64,000 bases of DNA from Paracoccaceae bacterium. GTDB lineage: Bacteria > Pseudomonadota > Alphaproteobacteria > Rhodobacterales > Rhodobacteraceae. Position 1 is the stretch's first letter. The number at the start of each line of letters is the position of its first letter. The position numbers and the translations under genes are program-made. This document shows positions 51,850-62,027 of this stretch, piece by piece. The notes below the pieces were generated by a model. It had not been told where the DNA came from, did no database searches, and saw only the letters and a list, made by a program, of their open reading frames with translations. Where the stretch lies: positions 62,001 to 126,000 of the forward strand of contig JACONK010000037.1 of assembly GCA_014323795.1 (NCBI GenBank). The letters run 5' to 3'.

Positions 51850-53355
51850 TCAGGCGGCAATTTGGAGCCGATAGCCAATCGCCTCTGCCACATGGGGCAT
51901 GCGCACGTCTTGTGACGCATCCAGATCGGCGATCGTGCGGGCCACGCGCAGAACCCGGTGATACCCTCGCGCTGTCAGGCCGAATTTTTCCGCAGCTTTT
52001 TTCATCAGATCCATGCCCCCTGAATCAGGGGTTGCCACCTCTTCCAATGCGTTGCCTTCAACATCGGCGTTTTGCCGATACCCTGTTCCCATGAACCGTT
52101 TTTCCTGTTTGGTCCGGGCCGCGGCCACACGTTCGGCGATAAGCCGGGAGCTTTCGCCATCCCCGGGCAGATGCAGGTCATCGACAGAGACGGGCGGCAC
52201 ATCAACGCGGATATCAAAGCGGTCCATCAACGGGCCGGAGATCCGGCCGAGGTAGCGGTCGCCGCAACCGCAGACCTTTTCACTGGTCGCGCCGGGTGCG
52301 CCCATGAAACCGCAGCGACACGGGTTTGCGGCAGCCACCAGCATGAAGCGGCAGGGGTAGGTCACGTGGGCATTTGCCCGGGCGACCATGACCTGCCCGG
52401 TTTCCAGGGGCTGGCGCAGGGTTTCAAGCACATGCCGGCTGAATTCCGGCAGTTCATCCATGAAGAGCACGCCATTATGGGCCAGCGAAATCTCCCCCGG
52501 CCTTGCACCCTGGCCACCACCGACAATCGCCGCCATGGACGCCGTGTGATGAGGGTCACGAAAGGGGCGCGTACGGGAGATGCCACCGGAAGACAGAAGC
52601 CCGGCGAGGCTGTGGATCATGGATGTTTCCAACGCCTCTTCCGCCGTCAGGTCCGGCAACAGACCGGGGATGCGGGATGCCATCATTGATTTGCCCGACC
52701 CGGGGGAGCCTACAAACAGCAGATGATGCCGCCCGGCTGCTGCTATTTCCAGAGCTCTCTTGGCCTTTTCCTGACCTTTCACGTCGCGCATGTCTTTGCC
52801 GACCGCGGTGTCGGTGACCTCCCCCGGTTCTGAAGGTGCCAGCGTTTGTTTTCCGGTCAAATGGTTCACGCAGGCAATCAGCGTCTTTGGCGCGATAACC
52901 TGGGTCAGCCCCACCCAGGCCGCTTCCGCGCCGCATTCATGCGGGCACAGCAAAGACAACCCGTGTTCCGCCGCCGCCAGGGCTGCCGGCAGTGCCCCCA
53001 CAACAGGCACCAGCGCACCGTCGAGCGACAGTTCCCCCAAAGCGACGGTGGATTCCACCTCTTCCGCGGGAACAGCACCCATCGCGGCCAGAACCGCCAA
53101 GGCGATGGGCACATCAAAATGGGAGCCGACCTTGGGCAGGTTCGCGGGGGAAAGGTTCAGGGTGACGCGCTTGCTGGGCAGGGCCAGTGCCATTGCATTC
53201 AGTGCCGCACGAACACGCTCTTTTGCCTCGGACACCGCCTTGTCGGGCAGTCCCACGATCTGAAAGGATGGCAGACCGGAGGAGAAGGCACACTGAACCT
53301 CTATCAGCCGGGCTTCCACCCCTACAAAAGAAACGGTGTAGGCACGTGCAACCAT
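51850..53355 (-). CDS. YifB/ComM family Mg-chelatase-like AAA ATPase
   Basis: LLFVGSPGSGKSMMASRIPGLLPDL; LFMDELPEFSRHVLETLRQPLE; RGYHRVLRVARTIADL. Confidence 0.95.
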   Translation of the reverse strand: MVARAYTVSFVGVEARLIEVQCAFSSGLPSFQIVGLPDKAVSEAKERVRAALNAMALALPSKRVTLNLSPANLPKVGSHFDVPIALAVLAAMGAVPAEEVESTVALGELSLDGALVPVVGALPAALAAAEHGLSLLCPHECGAEAAWVGLTQVIAPKTLIACVNHLTGKQTLAPSEPGEVTDTAVGKDMRDVKGQEKAKRALEIAAAGRHHLLFVGSPGSGKSMMASRIPGLLPDLTAEEALETSMIHSLAGLLSSGGISRTRPFRDPHHTASMAAIVGGGQGARPGEISLAHNGVLFMDELPEFSRHVLETLRQPLETGQVMVARANAHVTYPCRFMLVAAANPCRCGFMGAPGATSEKVCGCGDRYLGRISGPLMDRFDIRVDVPPVSVDDLHLPGDGESSRLIAERVAAARTKQEKRFMGTGYRQNADVEGNALEEVATPDSGGMDLMKKAAEKFGLTARGYHRVLRVARTIADLDASQDVRMPHVAEAIGYRLQIAA

Positions 53356-53430
53356 CCTGCCCCGCCTACCTGTTTAAACGGGTTGATGCCAGCGGGAATT
53401 TAACTATTTTTCTGGCAGGCATCGCAGGCA

Positions 53431-54294
53431 TCATGGTGCGATCAGGGCCATGAAGGCAGGCCAGGCCTGTGGATCTGCCACCGTCCTGTCACGACAGAAC
53501 CGGTTGCAGAAACCATAAACCCTTCCGTCCAGTTCAAGGAAATCCGTGACCGGCCTGCCCGAATAGGGGCAAACGTCATTTATCGATAATTCGGCATCAA
53601 CCGGCGCGGCTGCCAAAGGCGCAGGGCCCGGCCAGGGGCTTTTGGCCAGGTCAAAATCATAGAACGGCTGGTGGTGGTTTTCTGCCCGCCCCATGGCGCG
53701 CCACCGCCTGAAATTGCCTTCCGCCAAATGCCGGTCAATGTAGGTCTGCGACTGGTCCGTTCGGGGCAGCCCATAGGTGGCAAACCGCATGGCAACGGGC
53801 GCAAGGAACACATCCGCCAGCGAATACTCACCGCAGAGCCAGGGCCCGCCGGAAGCGTCAAGCGCGTCTGCCCACAGGAATTCGATCCGGGCGCAGTCCT
53901 CCAGAACGTCTTCGGATGGCACGAACCCCGCCCAACTGTGTGCCAGGTTCATTGGGCAGGCGGCACGCAGGGCACCGTAGGCGGAATGCATCTCCGCCGC
54001 CATAGACCGCGCCTTGGCCCGCAACAGCGGATCAGTCGGCCACAGGGGTTTGTGCGGGTACGTCTCTGCCAGGGTTTCCGCAATGGCCAGGGTATCGTAC
54101 ACGACGATACCGTCTTTTTTTAATGCGGGAACCAGTCGGGACGGCGCAAAGTTTTCCAGCAGTTTCTGCACTTCGCCGGTATAAAGCCGGGCCGTATGAA
54201 CCCGAACAGGGATGTTCCAAACCGCGAATGGCAGCCAGCCGCGCAGGGACCAGCTGGAATGGGTGCGGTCGCCGATAGCAAGCTCACAGGTCAT
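53431..54294 (-). CDS. glutathione S-transferase with extra Cys-rich C-terminal segment
   Basis: LAIGDRTHSSWSLRGWLPFAV...LVPALKKDGIVVYDTLAIAETLAE; C-terminal CPYSGRPVTDFLELDGRVYGFCNRFCRD. Confidence 0.88.
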   Translation of the reverse strand: MTCELAIGDRTHSSWSLRGWLPFAVWNIPVRVHTARLYTGEVQKLLENFAPSRLVPALKKDGIVVYDTLAIAETLAETYPHKPLWPTDPLLRAKARSMAAEMHSAYGALRAACPMNLAHSWAGFVPSEDVLEDCARIEFLWADALDASGGPWLCGEYSLADVFLAPVAMRFATYGLPRTDQSQTYIDRHLAEGNFRRWRAMGRAENHHQPFYDFDLAKSPWPGPAPLAAAPVDAELSINDVCPYSGRPVTDFLELDGRVYGFCNRFCRDRTVADPQAWPAFMALIAP

Positions 54295-54352
54295 GGGGCA
54301 AGTATCCCTCGATTTGCCCGACAGCACAAATTCCGATTTGCGGCCGTACGCA

Positions 54353-54931
54353 TCACGGCAGGTGATTGACGCCGAGGATGCGCCATGCAGAGCCCAGATG
54401 TTCAAGCGTTGTCACCGACAGGTTATCTATCCTGAAGCTGAGTGCGGCTTTCGGTGTCATCCGCGCCGTGCGCTGAACCTGCGTCAGTATTGCACCGAAG
54501 TGGGCCACAACGATGATATCCCGCCCGCTGTGGTTCTGCACCAGCCGGTCAACAGCGCGGCTTATGCGCCTGGCCGAAGCATTCCAGCTTTCTCCGCCAG
54601 GCGGGGCCGTGTCACCCGGGTCAGACCAATAGGCACGAGAGATATCCGGATCCCGTGCTGATACCTCTGCAAAGGTCATTTCTTCCCAGGCACCGAAATT
54701 GAATTCGCGCAATCCGGCGTCATGAACCAGGCGGTACTTGCCTTCGCCGATGGCATCCGCAGTGGCCACGCATCGGATCAGGTCAGATGAGATCAGCACG
54801 GCATCCTGTGGCAGCATTTTGACAAGCCGGGCAAGTGCTGCCTCATCCGACAGATCAGCCGGTACATCTGTCCATCCGATAAGCCCGTGACGATGCGTGG
54901 GCCCGTGGCGCACCATGTGAACCGTTGTCAT
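54353..54931 (-). CDS. histidine phosphatase family protein (alpha-ribazole phosphatase-like)
   Basis: VHMVRHGPTHRHGLIGWTDVPADLS; adjacent to cobU. Confidence 0.88.
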   Translation of the reverse strand: MTTVHMVRHGPTHRHGLIGWTDVPADLSDEAALARLVKMLPQDAVLISSDLIRCVATADAIGEGKYRLVHDAGLREFNFGAWEEMTFAEVSARDPDISRAYWSDPGDTAPPGGESWNASARRISRAVDRLVQNHSGRDIIVVAHFGAILTQVQRTARMTPKAALSFRIDNLSVTTLEHLGSAWRILGVNHLP

Positions 54932-55437
54932 GGCAATGTGCCTTTCAGCACCCGGGGCAATCCCGCTGTGACAAAAACCACCAGGTCTGCCTGTGCCGCG
55001 ACCCGCTGGTTCAGGATGCCCTGGGCAACCCGAAAATCCCGGCCAGGCCGATTATCGGGCACGATGCCATGGCCGACTTCATTGGAAACGGCAACAATCG
55101 GATTTTTGCATTCACCTGCAACCGTCATAAAGGTATGGGTCAACCTGTCCACATCGCTTTTTTGCAGAAAAATATTGGCCAGCCAGAGGGTCAGACAATC
55201 AATCAGAATCAGTGCGTCCGATGGCACTGATTTCAGGGCGGCGGGCAGGTCAGTCGGTGCCTCCAGCGTGATCCAGCCCGGGCCGCGCCCCTGTTGATGT
55301 TGCTTAATTTTCAACGTCATTTCGGCATCAGATGCCCGGGCTGTCGCGACATATATCCAAGGGGGGGGGCGGGCCTTAATCAGCCCTTCCGCAAAGCGCG
55401 ACTTGCCGCTGGCCGCCCCGCCCAGGACAAGCGTCAT
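54928..55437 (-). CDS. cobU: adenosylcobinamide kinase / guanylyltransferase
   Basis: TLVLGGAASGKSRFAEGLI; GHGIVPDNRPGRDFRVAQGILNQRVAAQADLVVFVTAGLP. Confidence 0.95.
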   Translation of the reverse strand: MTLVLGGAASGKSRFAEGLIKARPPPWIYVATARASDAEMTLKIKQHQQGRGPGWITLEAPTDLPAALKSVPSDALILIDCLTLWLANIFLQKSDVDRLTHTFMTVAGECKNPIVAVSNEVGHGIVPDNRPGRDFRVAQGILNQRVAAQADLVVFVTAGLPRVLKGTLP

Positions 55438-55510
55438 TTCAGGAAAGTTTAAAATAATCGCGCCCGCAAGTGATCAGAATGCCGTACTTGTGCGTATTAC
55501 ACACACAAGA

Positions 55511-56446
55511 ATGCTGAATCCAGCACTTCGACAGCGGTTTTGGAAGGATTGTTCCGTGCCTTTCGATGATGTAAACGCAAAAAAATTTCGGTCCCAAGCC
55601 ATGCAGGCAGAGATTTTGGATGCCGAAACAGAAACAAGGCTGGCCCGTGCCTGGCGCGATAATCGCGATGAGCAGGCACTTCATCGCCTTATCAACGCCT
55701 ATATGCGCCTTGCCATTTCGATGGCATCAAAATTTCACCGCTATGGTACCTCAAGGCAGGATCTGATCCAGGAAGCGGGCGTCGGCCTGATGAAGGCGGC
55801 TGAAAAATTTGACCCTGATCGCGGGGTGCGGTTTTCGACCTATGCGCAGTGGTGGATTAAGGCAGCCATCCAGGATTATGTTATGCGCAGCTGGTCTATG
55901 GTGCGGACCGGCTCCACCAGCAGCCAGAAAGCACTGTTCTTCAATCTGAAACGTGTGCAGGCAGCACTGGAACGTGAGGCAAGCGCCTGCGGCAAAGATC
56001 TTGACAGGCACCAGATTGCTGAAAAGATCGCGCAGGAGATCGGCGTTCCCATGCGGGACGTGGAAATGATGCAAGGCCGTCTTAGCGGATTTGACTTTTC
56101 ACTGAATGCGCAGCAATCGACCGATACAGAAGGGCGTGAATGGCAGGACGCACTGGCAGATGAAGGCCCGCAGGCCGAAGAAATTGTCACGCAGGCACAT
56201 GACATGGGCCAATTGCGCAACTGGCTGAAAGAGGCGATGGAAGATCTCAATGACCGCGAACGCTACATTGTGAACCAGCGCCTGCTGATTGAAGAGCCGC
56301 GGACGCTTGGTTCCATCGGTGAAGAGCTTGGCCTGTCCAAGGAACGTATACGCCAGGTGCAGGCTGCCGCGCTTGGCAAACTGAAGAAACTGCTGGAACG
56401 CAACACTGGCAGGTCGGCAGATATTCTGGTTGAAATGGGTATGTAA
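55511..56446 (+). CDS. RNA polymerase sigma-32 type factor (RpoHII-like); start uncertain
   Basis: RDNRDEQALHRLINAYMRLAISMASKFHRYGTSRQDLIQEAGVGLMKAAEKFDPDRGVRFSTYAQWWIKAAIQDYVMRSWSMVRTGS; start taken as the MLNPALRQ ATG. Confidence 0.9.
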   Translation: MLNPALRQRFWKDCSVPFDDVNAKKFRSQAMQAEILDAETETRLARAWRDNRDEQALHRLINAYMRLAISMASKFHRYGTSRQDLIQEAGVGLMKAAEKFDPDRGVRFSTYAQWWIKAAIQDYVMRSWSMVRTGSTSSQKALFFNLKRVQAALEREASACGKDLDRHQIAEKIAQEIGVPMRDVEMMQGRLSGFDFSLNAQQSTDTEGREWQDALADEGPQAEEIVTQAHDMGQLRNWLKEAMEDLNDRERYIVNQRLLIEEPRTLGSIGEELGLSKERIRQVQAAALGKLKKLLERNTGRSADILVEMGM

Positions 56447-56792
56447 TCCTTCGGTACGCTCCCGAACTGCTGAATCTGAAGTTCAGGAGGTATTGAAATA
56501 TGACTGACCTTGAAGCCATGGCCCGCCTGTGCCCCGGATGCCTTTTGTTGGCCTGAAACAGACCCCGGGTTTGCAGGACTTCGGGCCGGTGATGCGGTTT
56601 TTGCAATCGCCGGCCCATCCGCATACGCGAAACTTCGGGCATCCCGAAAGGTTTGTCGGGCCGCATTCCCTGTGCCATGCCCCGAATTGTTGCGCAAGAC
56701 CCGCCCGATGCAAAGGCATACATGGCCTTTCGTCTTGACCTGCGGGCCCGTCTTCGGTTCAAGGCGGCAATCCCGGTTCGGAAGGTTCACCG

Positions 56793-58598
56793 ATGGATGA
56801 GCAGACACGCAATCTCCTGATGGCCATGGGCCTCAGTTTTCTTGTGATCATGGTGTGGTTCATGCTCTTCCCGCCGCCGGAACCCGAACAGGCCCGGCCG
56901 GAAACCATCGGCGGGTCAACCACCGCAGAGGCGGATACGGCATTGCCTGCCACCCCCGACAGGCTGGCCACGCCGGAGGTACAGCCGGAAGCGATGCTTG
57001 CCGAAGGTCAGCGGGTGGCCATTGAAAGCGACCGGGTTTCCGGTTCTTTCCGGGTTCAGGGGGCACTGATTGATGACCTGAAGCTGACGGATTACAATGT
57101 CCGTCTGAATGATGCGTCTGAAAAATTTACCCTGCTGAGCCCTATACAGCCCGACGCGGGCTATTGGATTTTTAACGCCTGGTGGTCGCCCGGCGGATCC
57201 GTTGAACCTGGCCGGCTGCCGTATGCCGGGACCGAATGGCGTGTCACCAACGGCGCGAAACTGACTCCGGACACATCGGTTACACTGACGTGGGACAATG
57301 GTGCCGGGCTGATATTCACGCGCAAACTGTCGCTTGACGGGAACTACATGTTTACGGTGGAGCAAACCGTCGCCAACACTACCGGCGGGGCCATCGACCT
57401 TGCCGCCTATGCGGCAATTGCCCGCAAGGGTAGACCGGACACAAGAGGTTACTTCATCCTGCACGAAGGCCACATCGCGTCATTTGACGGGGAGCTAACG
57501 CAGGTCACCTACGACAACATGACGGAACAGGACGACACAAACACCCCCGGGGTGCACAGTGAACGTTATACTGTGTCCGAAGGCGGCTGGACAGGGTTTA
57601 CCGATCATTACTGGATGACAAACCTGATCCCGCAGGACACGCCCGCCTTCACCAGCGTGACCGAATGGAACGCGACCAGCAACCGCTATCAGACGGATGT
57701 CCGGCATCCGTCCGTGATCATCAGGGACGGGGACAGCCACACGGTGGTCACCAAGATCTTTGCAGGTGCAAAGGAATATGACGCGATCCGCGAATACGAG
57801 GGGCACTATGGCGTATCGCAATTCATCGATTCCATCGATTGGGGCTGGTTTTTCTTTCTTACCAAACCGATCTTTCGGGTGCTGCACTGGCTGAATCTGC
57901 AGATCGGCAACATGGGCTGGGCGATCATTGCGCTGACACTGATTATCAAGGCGGCCCTGTTCCCGCTTGCCTACCGATCCTACGTTATGATGGCGAAGAT
58001 GAAGGATCTGCAGCCCGAGATGGAAAAGATCAAGGAACGCGCAGGTGACAACCGGCAGAATTTACAGCAGGAGATGATGGAACTTTACCGCGACAGGAAG
58101 GTGAATCCGGCTTCCGGATGTTTGCCGATTCTGTTGCAGATCCCTATCTTTTTCTCGCTCTACAAGGTTATTTTTGTCACCATCGAACTGCGCCACGCGC
58201 CGTTCATCTGGTGGATCAGGGATTTGAGCGCACCGGATCCGACGTCTATCCTTAACCTCTTTGGCCTGCTGCCCTGGGGTGTGCCGGATTCGACCAGCAT
58301 TTTTATGTTTCTGTCCATCGGTGTCTTCCCGGTGCTGATGGGGATAACCATGTGGCTGCAGCAGAAGCTGAACCCGGCACCGGCAGATCCGATGCAGGCG
58401 ACGATCTTTGCCTGGATGCCATGGATTTTCATGTTCATGCTCGGCAGTTTTGCTTCCGGCCTGGTGATTTACTGGGTCGCGAACAACACGATCACCTTTA
58501 TTCAGCAATATGTTATCATGCGCAGCCAGGGCATTAAGCCGGATGTATTCGGCAACATCATCGAAGGCTTCAGGCGGCAGAACCGGGCGAAGGAATGA
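56793..58598 (+). CDS. yidC: membrane protein insertase YidC
   Basis: 601 aa; NLLMAMGLSFLVIMVWFMLFPP; WGWFFFLTKPIFRVLHWL; YRSYVMMAKMKDLQPEMEKIKER; GCLPILLQIPIFFSLYKV. Confidence 0.97.
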   Translation: MDEQTRNLLMAMGLSFLVIMVWFMLFPPPEPEQARPETIGGSTTAEADTALPATPDRLATPEVQPEAMLAEGQRVAIESDRVSGSFRVQGALIDDLKLTDYNVRLNDASEKFTLLSPIQPDAGYWIFNAWWSPGGSVEPGRLPYAGTEWRVTNGAKLTPDTSVTLTWDNGAGLIFTRKLSLDGNYMFTVEQTVANTTGGAIDLAAYAAIARKGRPDTRGYFILHEGHIASFDGELTQVTYDNMTEQDDTNTPGVHSERYTVSEGGWTGFTDHYWMTNLIPQDTPAFTSVTEWNATSNRYQTDVRHPSVIIRDGDSHTVVTKIFAGAKEYDAIREYEGHYGVSQFIDSIDWGWFFFLTKPIFRVLHWLNLQIGNMGWAIIALTLIIKAALFPLAYRSYVMMAKMKDLQPEMEKIKERAGDNRQNLQQEMMELYRDRKVNPASGCLPILLQIPIFFSLYKVIFVTIELRHAPFIWWIRDLSAPDPTSILNLFGLLPWGVPDSTSIFMFLSIGVFPVLMGITMWLQQKLNPAPADPMQATIFAWMPWIFMFMLGSFASGLVIYWVANNTITFIQQYVIMRSQGIKPDVFGNIIEGFRRQNRAKE

Positions 58599-58731
58599 TC
58601 GGGGTCAGTGTTGATGTCGTTTTCGCCCTCGGGGCCGGTTTTCCGGCCAGTGTTTCCCGACTGGTTTCGATTATGGCGCAAACCCTGTTGACCACTGCAG
58701 GCCAGGGTACCGGCCGTAACAGATCGAGACG

Positions 58732-59415
58732 GTGCTTTCGGGGCAACGCCCGGACGGTCCCTTGACAAACCTTGCGTTCACCCTGGCGGGGGCCCCGACG
58801 CAGGCCGAGGCAGCGGCGGCAAGCAGGCTTTTCTGTCAGCCGACGGAATTTCTGAAAGGTGTTGTCGCCATGTCCGGCATGCCGCCTGCAGACCGGCCGG
58901 AGGTCTGCTTTGCAGGCCGTTCGAATGTGGGCAAGTCATCCCTTATCAATGCGCTGACCGGGCGCAGGGCCCTGGCACGCACGTCAAACACCCCGGGCCG
59001 GACGCAACAGATCAACTTTTTCACGCTCGGGCCTGGCCACTATCTGGTGGACGTTCCCGGCTACGGGTTCGCCAGGGCACCGGTCGCGGTGGTGTCCAGG
59101 TGGCAGAACCTTTTGCAGGCTTACCTGTGTGGGCGGGCCAGCCTGCGCCGGGTATTTCTTCTGATTGATGCCCGCCATGGGCCAAAGCCTGCGGATAAGG
59201 AGGTCATGATGCTGCTGACCCGCGCCGCCGTGACATTCCAGGCGGTGATGACGAAGTGCGACAAGCCGAAGGCAGGGGTTCTCACACACACAACGGAAAA
59301 AACAATCGGGCTTCTGCGCAAACATGCCGCAGCCTATCCGGAAATCGTACAAACAAGCAGTACCCGGGGGGACGGTATCGGGATCCTGCGCGGTATCATC
59401 GCAGGGCTTGCGTAA
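58732..59415 (+). CDS. engB: ribosome biogenesis GTP-binding protein YihA/YsxC (EngB)
   Basis: VCFAGRSNVGKSSLINALTGRRALARTSNTPGRTQQINFF; TKCDK; non-ATG start. Confidence 0.94.
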   Translation: MLSGQRPDGPLTNLAFTLAGAPTQAEAAAASRLFCQPTEFLKGVVAMSGMPPADRPEVCFAGRSNVGKSSLINALTGRRALARTSNTPGRTQQINFFTLGPGHYLVDVPGYGFARAPVAVVSRWQNLLQAYLCGRASLRRVFLLIDARHGPKPADKEVMMLLTRAAVTFQAVMTKCDKPKAGVLTHTTEKTIGLLRKHAAAYPEIVQTSSTRGDGIGILRGIIAGLA

Positions 59416-59484
59416 GGCGGGGGCGGGCCGACCCTGTGGCATATTCCCCGGCACGAACAGAAACAGCATGGCAGTGGGGCCTGA

Positions 59485-60180
59485 ATGAACGCGGTTGAGA
59501 TTGAAGAAGCGGTATCAAACCTGGCGGACCGGCCTTTTGACGCGGCGGAATTCCCGTTCGCGTTTCTGAAAGCCTTCGGGAACAGGGATACCACGATCAG
59601 ACGTCTGCGCACAGGGGCGACGAACGGAACCGACATGGGCGGGGTGTGCCAGAAAAAGAAAATCCACATCAAAACCTGCGCCCCCGGCGATGTTCCCGAA
59701 ACCATCGCGGCATTGCGGGGCAGCCAGGCCAGGGCACAATTTATCCTGGCCACGGACGGCAGAACGCTGGAGGCAGAGGATACGGACACAGGCGAAAGCC
59801 TTGCCTGTGCCTATGGGGAGGTTGTGGATAATTTCGGGTTTTTTCTGCCGCTTGCGGGTATCAGCACCGTGCGGGAGATCCGCGAAAACACGTTTGACAT
59901 CAGGGCGGTCGGGCGGCTGGATAAATTGTATGTCGCGCTTCTGAGGTACAACCCCGATTGGGGCAGGGCCGACCATCGCCATCAGATGAACCATTTTATG
60001 GCCCGGCTGATTTTCTGCTTTTTCGCCGAAAAAACAGGTATTTTCAAAAATACCGACCTGTTCACCGAAACAATTGCGCGGATGACCGCGCAGGACAGCA
60101 GCAATACGACCCATGTGATCGGTGAAATCTTTCGTGCCATGAACACCCCGCCCGAGGCGCGGGACAGGGATGGCCTTTAG
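59485..60180 (+). pseudogene. N-terminal fragment of a type IIL (MmeI-like) restriction-modification/DNA methyltransferase
   Basis: EIEEAVSNLADRPFDAAEFPFAFLKAFGNRDTTIRRLR...FGFFLPLAGISTVREIRENTFDIRAVGRLDKLYVALL...DWGRADHRHQMNHFMARLIFCFFAEKTGIF...HVIGEIFRAMNTPPEARDRDGL*; no methyltransferase core follows. Confidence 0.75.
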
Positions 60181-60296
60181 GGGCAATGTCCCCGCCGGGC
60201 AGAACCTGTTGCCCGGTCCGGTTCAGGGCATCAGCCTTCTGCAAGACAGTGACCGTACAGGACCGGTTTTCTTCCGGAAGTTCCGGCAGGGTACGT

Positions 60297-60521
60297 TCAC
60301 CGGGACGCGGGTCGTCGAGCCCGCGGTACAGGGTGAAATAACATTGTGGCGCAGGCGGTTTGTCCGTTTCCGTTTATGAACGGGTGAATATGGCCTGGCC
60401 ACCGGGGCACGAATGCGGCAAGCCCTTGTTGTGGCGGGAAAGTTTCCCACTGATGCCCCGGTACTGATCCGGTGCCGTGACCGAAGATAATCCGGCATGA
60501 AAGGCTGTATCGTGTGCGCAC
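60297..60521 (-). pseudogene. possible Fic-domain remnant
   Basis: Minus-strand HIHPFINGNGQTACATM resembles the Fic core HPFx[D/N]GNGRxxR. Confidence 0.35.
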
Positions 60522-60817
60522 CGCGCCACACGGACGGGCAGCCTGGACAGAGACGCGGCGGGGGCATTCCCATGGTGCCTGAATACAGGCACAGCCCCTG
60601 TGGCAGGGGTGACTGTCGCCACAACGGCAAGCGTGGGGAACCAGTGATAGCGGCCCGCCCTGGCGGCGGCATCATCAGCCCCGGTGCGCCGCAAGCCGGC
60701 ACTTCCGCGGTGGCGATTGCGCTGGTATGGATGATGCCTGCAACGGTTGCCTTGCCAACCGGTCACAACAAGGGGCCATTTCGGATGCGCCCCCTGAAAG
60801 CAGTTGGGGACGGAAAT

Positions 60818-62023
60818 ATGGCAGCTGCGCCGGCTGGCACCCATTGGACAACGCATCGCCTGACCGCCGGATCCCTGCATTTGAAAGCCGCTGCCGGACA
60901 ACCGGCCAATCTGTTCCGCCTGGCTGAACGCCTGAACCCGAAGCGTGCGTTCCTGTTTGTGTCCACGGTGCTTGGCCGCCACATTCCGGTTGCGCCGAAG
61001 GATCACCGGGCGGTGCTGCAACGACTGGCCGCCAAATTGTCGGGCCTGCTGCCTGACGGCCCGGTTTTTGTGATGGGCTACGCGGAAACCGCCGTTGGTC
61101 TTGGCGCGGGTGTGTTTCAGGAACTGCGCCGTGCGCATCCCCGCCGCGCAATCGGCTATCAGTCCACCACACGTTTTGTACCCCGCGGCCGCGATGTGTG
61201 GTTCCGTATGGAAGAGCCGCATTCGCACGCGTCCGCCCACGTTATCCTTGCGCCAAAAGAGGGCGTTTTGCAGGATGGGCCGGGGGCCGGCCTGGTGCTT
61301 GTGGATGACGAAACCACCACGGGGACGACCTTTCGCAACCTTGCGGTGAACCTGCACATTGCCGGTCTGCGCTTTGACCGTGTTATTCTGGTCACGCTGA
61401 CCGACTGGTCCGAAGGGGCCGCCGCCGCCGCCGTATCGGATGCCATGCCCGGTGCGGAGGTGGCCAGTGTATCGCTTTTCAACGGCGCGTGGCTTTGGGA
61501 ACCGGGCAGGTTACAGGACAAACCGCAGCTGCCCGGCATGATTGCGGCTGAATGTCCGGCTTGGCAACCGACCGGTCGTGCGGCACTGGAGGTTGCGCGC
61601 TTCGGAATCGCCGGGACCGATGCCGGGGTTATGACCCCGGGGCGGGTCGCCCGCATCGCGTCCGAGGCGGGCCTTGACGTGCTGCCGCATAATGCCCGCG
61701 TTCTGGTGCTGGGTGCGGGCGAACATGTGTGGGTGCCGTTCCTGTTCGCCGAAACCGTGTCCGGGCGTTACCCGAACACCCGCTTTGCGGCCACCACGCG
61801 GTCCCCGATTCTGCCGGGTGACGCCATCCGGCGCAAAATCGTCTTCGGCGACCATTACGGCCTTGGGCTGGCAATGTATCTGTATAATGTCGCACCGGAA
61901 GAATGGGACAGGATTGTGCTGTTCAACGAAACCGGCCTGGAAGGTGTGCCCGGAACGCTGATTGATGCCCTGGGTGCCGTTGCTGTTGTGGACCAGGACG
62001 CCCGCGTGGCGTGCCTGCGCTGA
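60818..62023 (+). CDS. Ter-associated phosphoribosyltransferase/TRSP-type protein
   Basis: PRTase motif AGLVLVDDETTTGTTFRNLAVNL; N-terminal LFRLAERLNPKRAFLFVSTVLGRHIPV; C-terminal LVLGAGEHVWVPFLFAETV...SPILPGDAIRRKIVFGDHYG; start 60818 or 60785. Confidence 0.8.
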   Translation: MAAAPAGTHWTTHRLTAGSLHLKAAAGQPANLFRLAERLNPKRAFLFVSTVLGRHIPVAPKDHRAVLQRLAAKLSGLLPDGPVFVMGYAETAVGLGAGVFQELRRAHPRRAIGYQSTTRFVPRGRDVWFRMEEPHSHASAHVILAPKEGVLQDGPGAGLVLVDDETTTGTTFRNLAVNLHIAGLRFDRVILVTLTDWSEGAAAAAVSDAMPGAEVASVSLFNGAWLWEPGRLQDKPQLPGMIAAECPAWQPTGRAALEVARFGIAGTDAGVMTPGRVARIASEAGLDVLPHNARVLVLGAGEHVWVPFLFAETVSGRYPNTRFAATTRSPILPGDAIRRKIVFGDHYGLGLAMYLYNVAPEEWDRIVLFNETGLEGVPGTLIDALGAVAVVDQDARVACLR

Positions 62024-62027
62024 CCGG

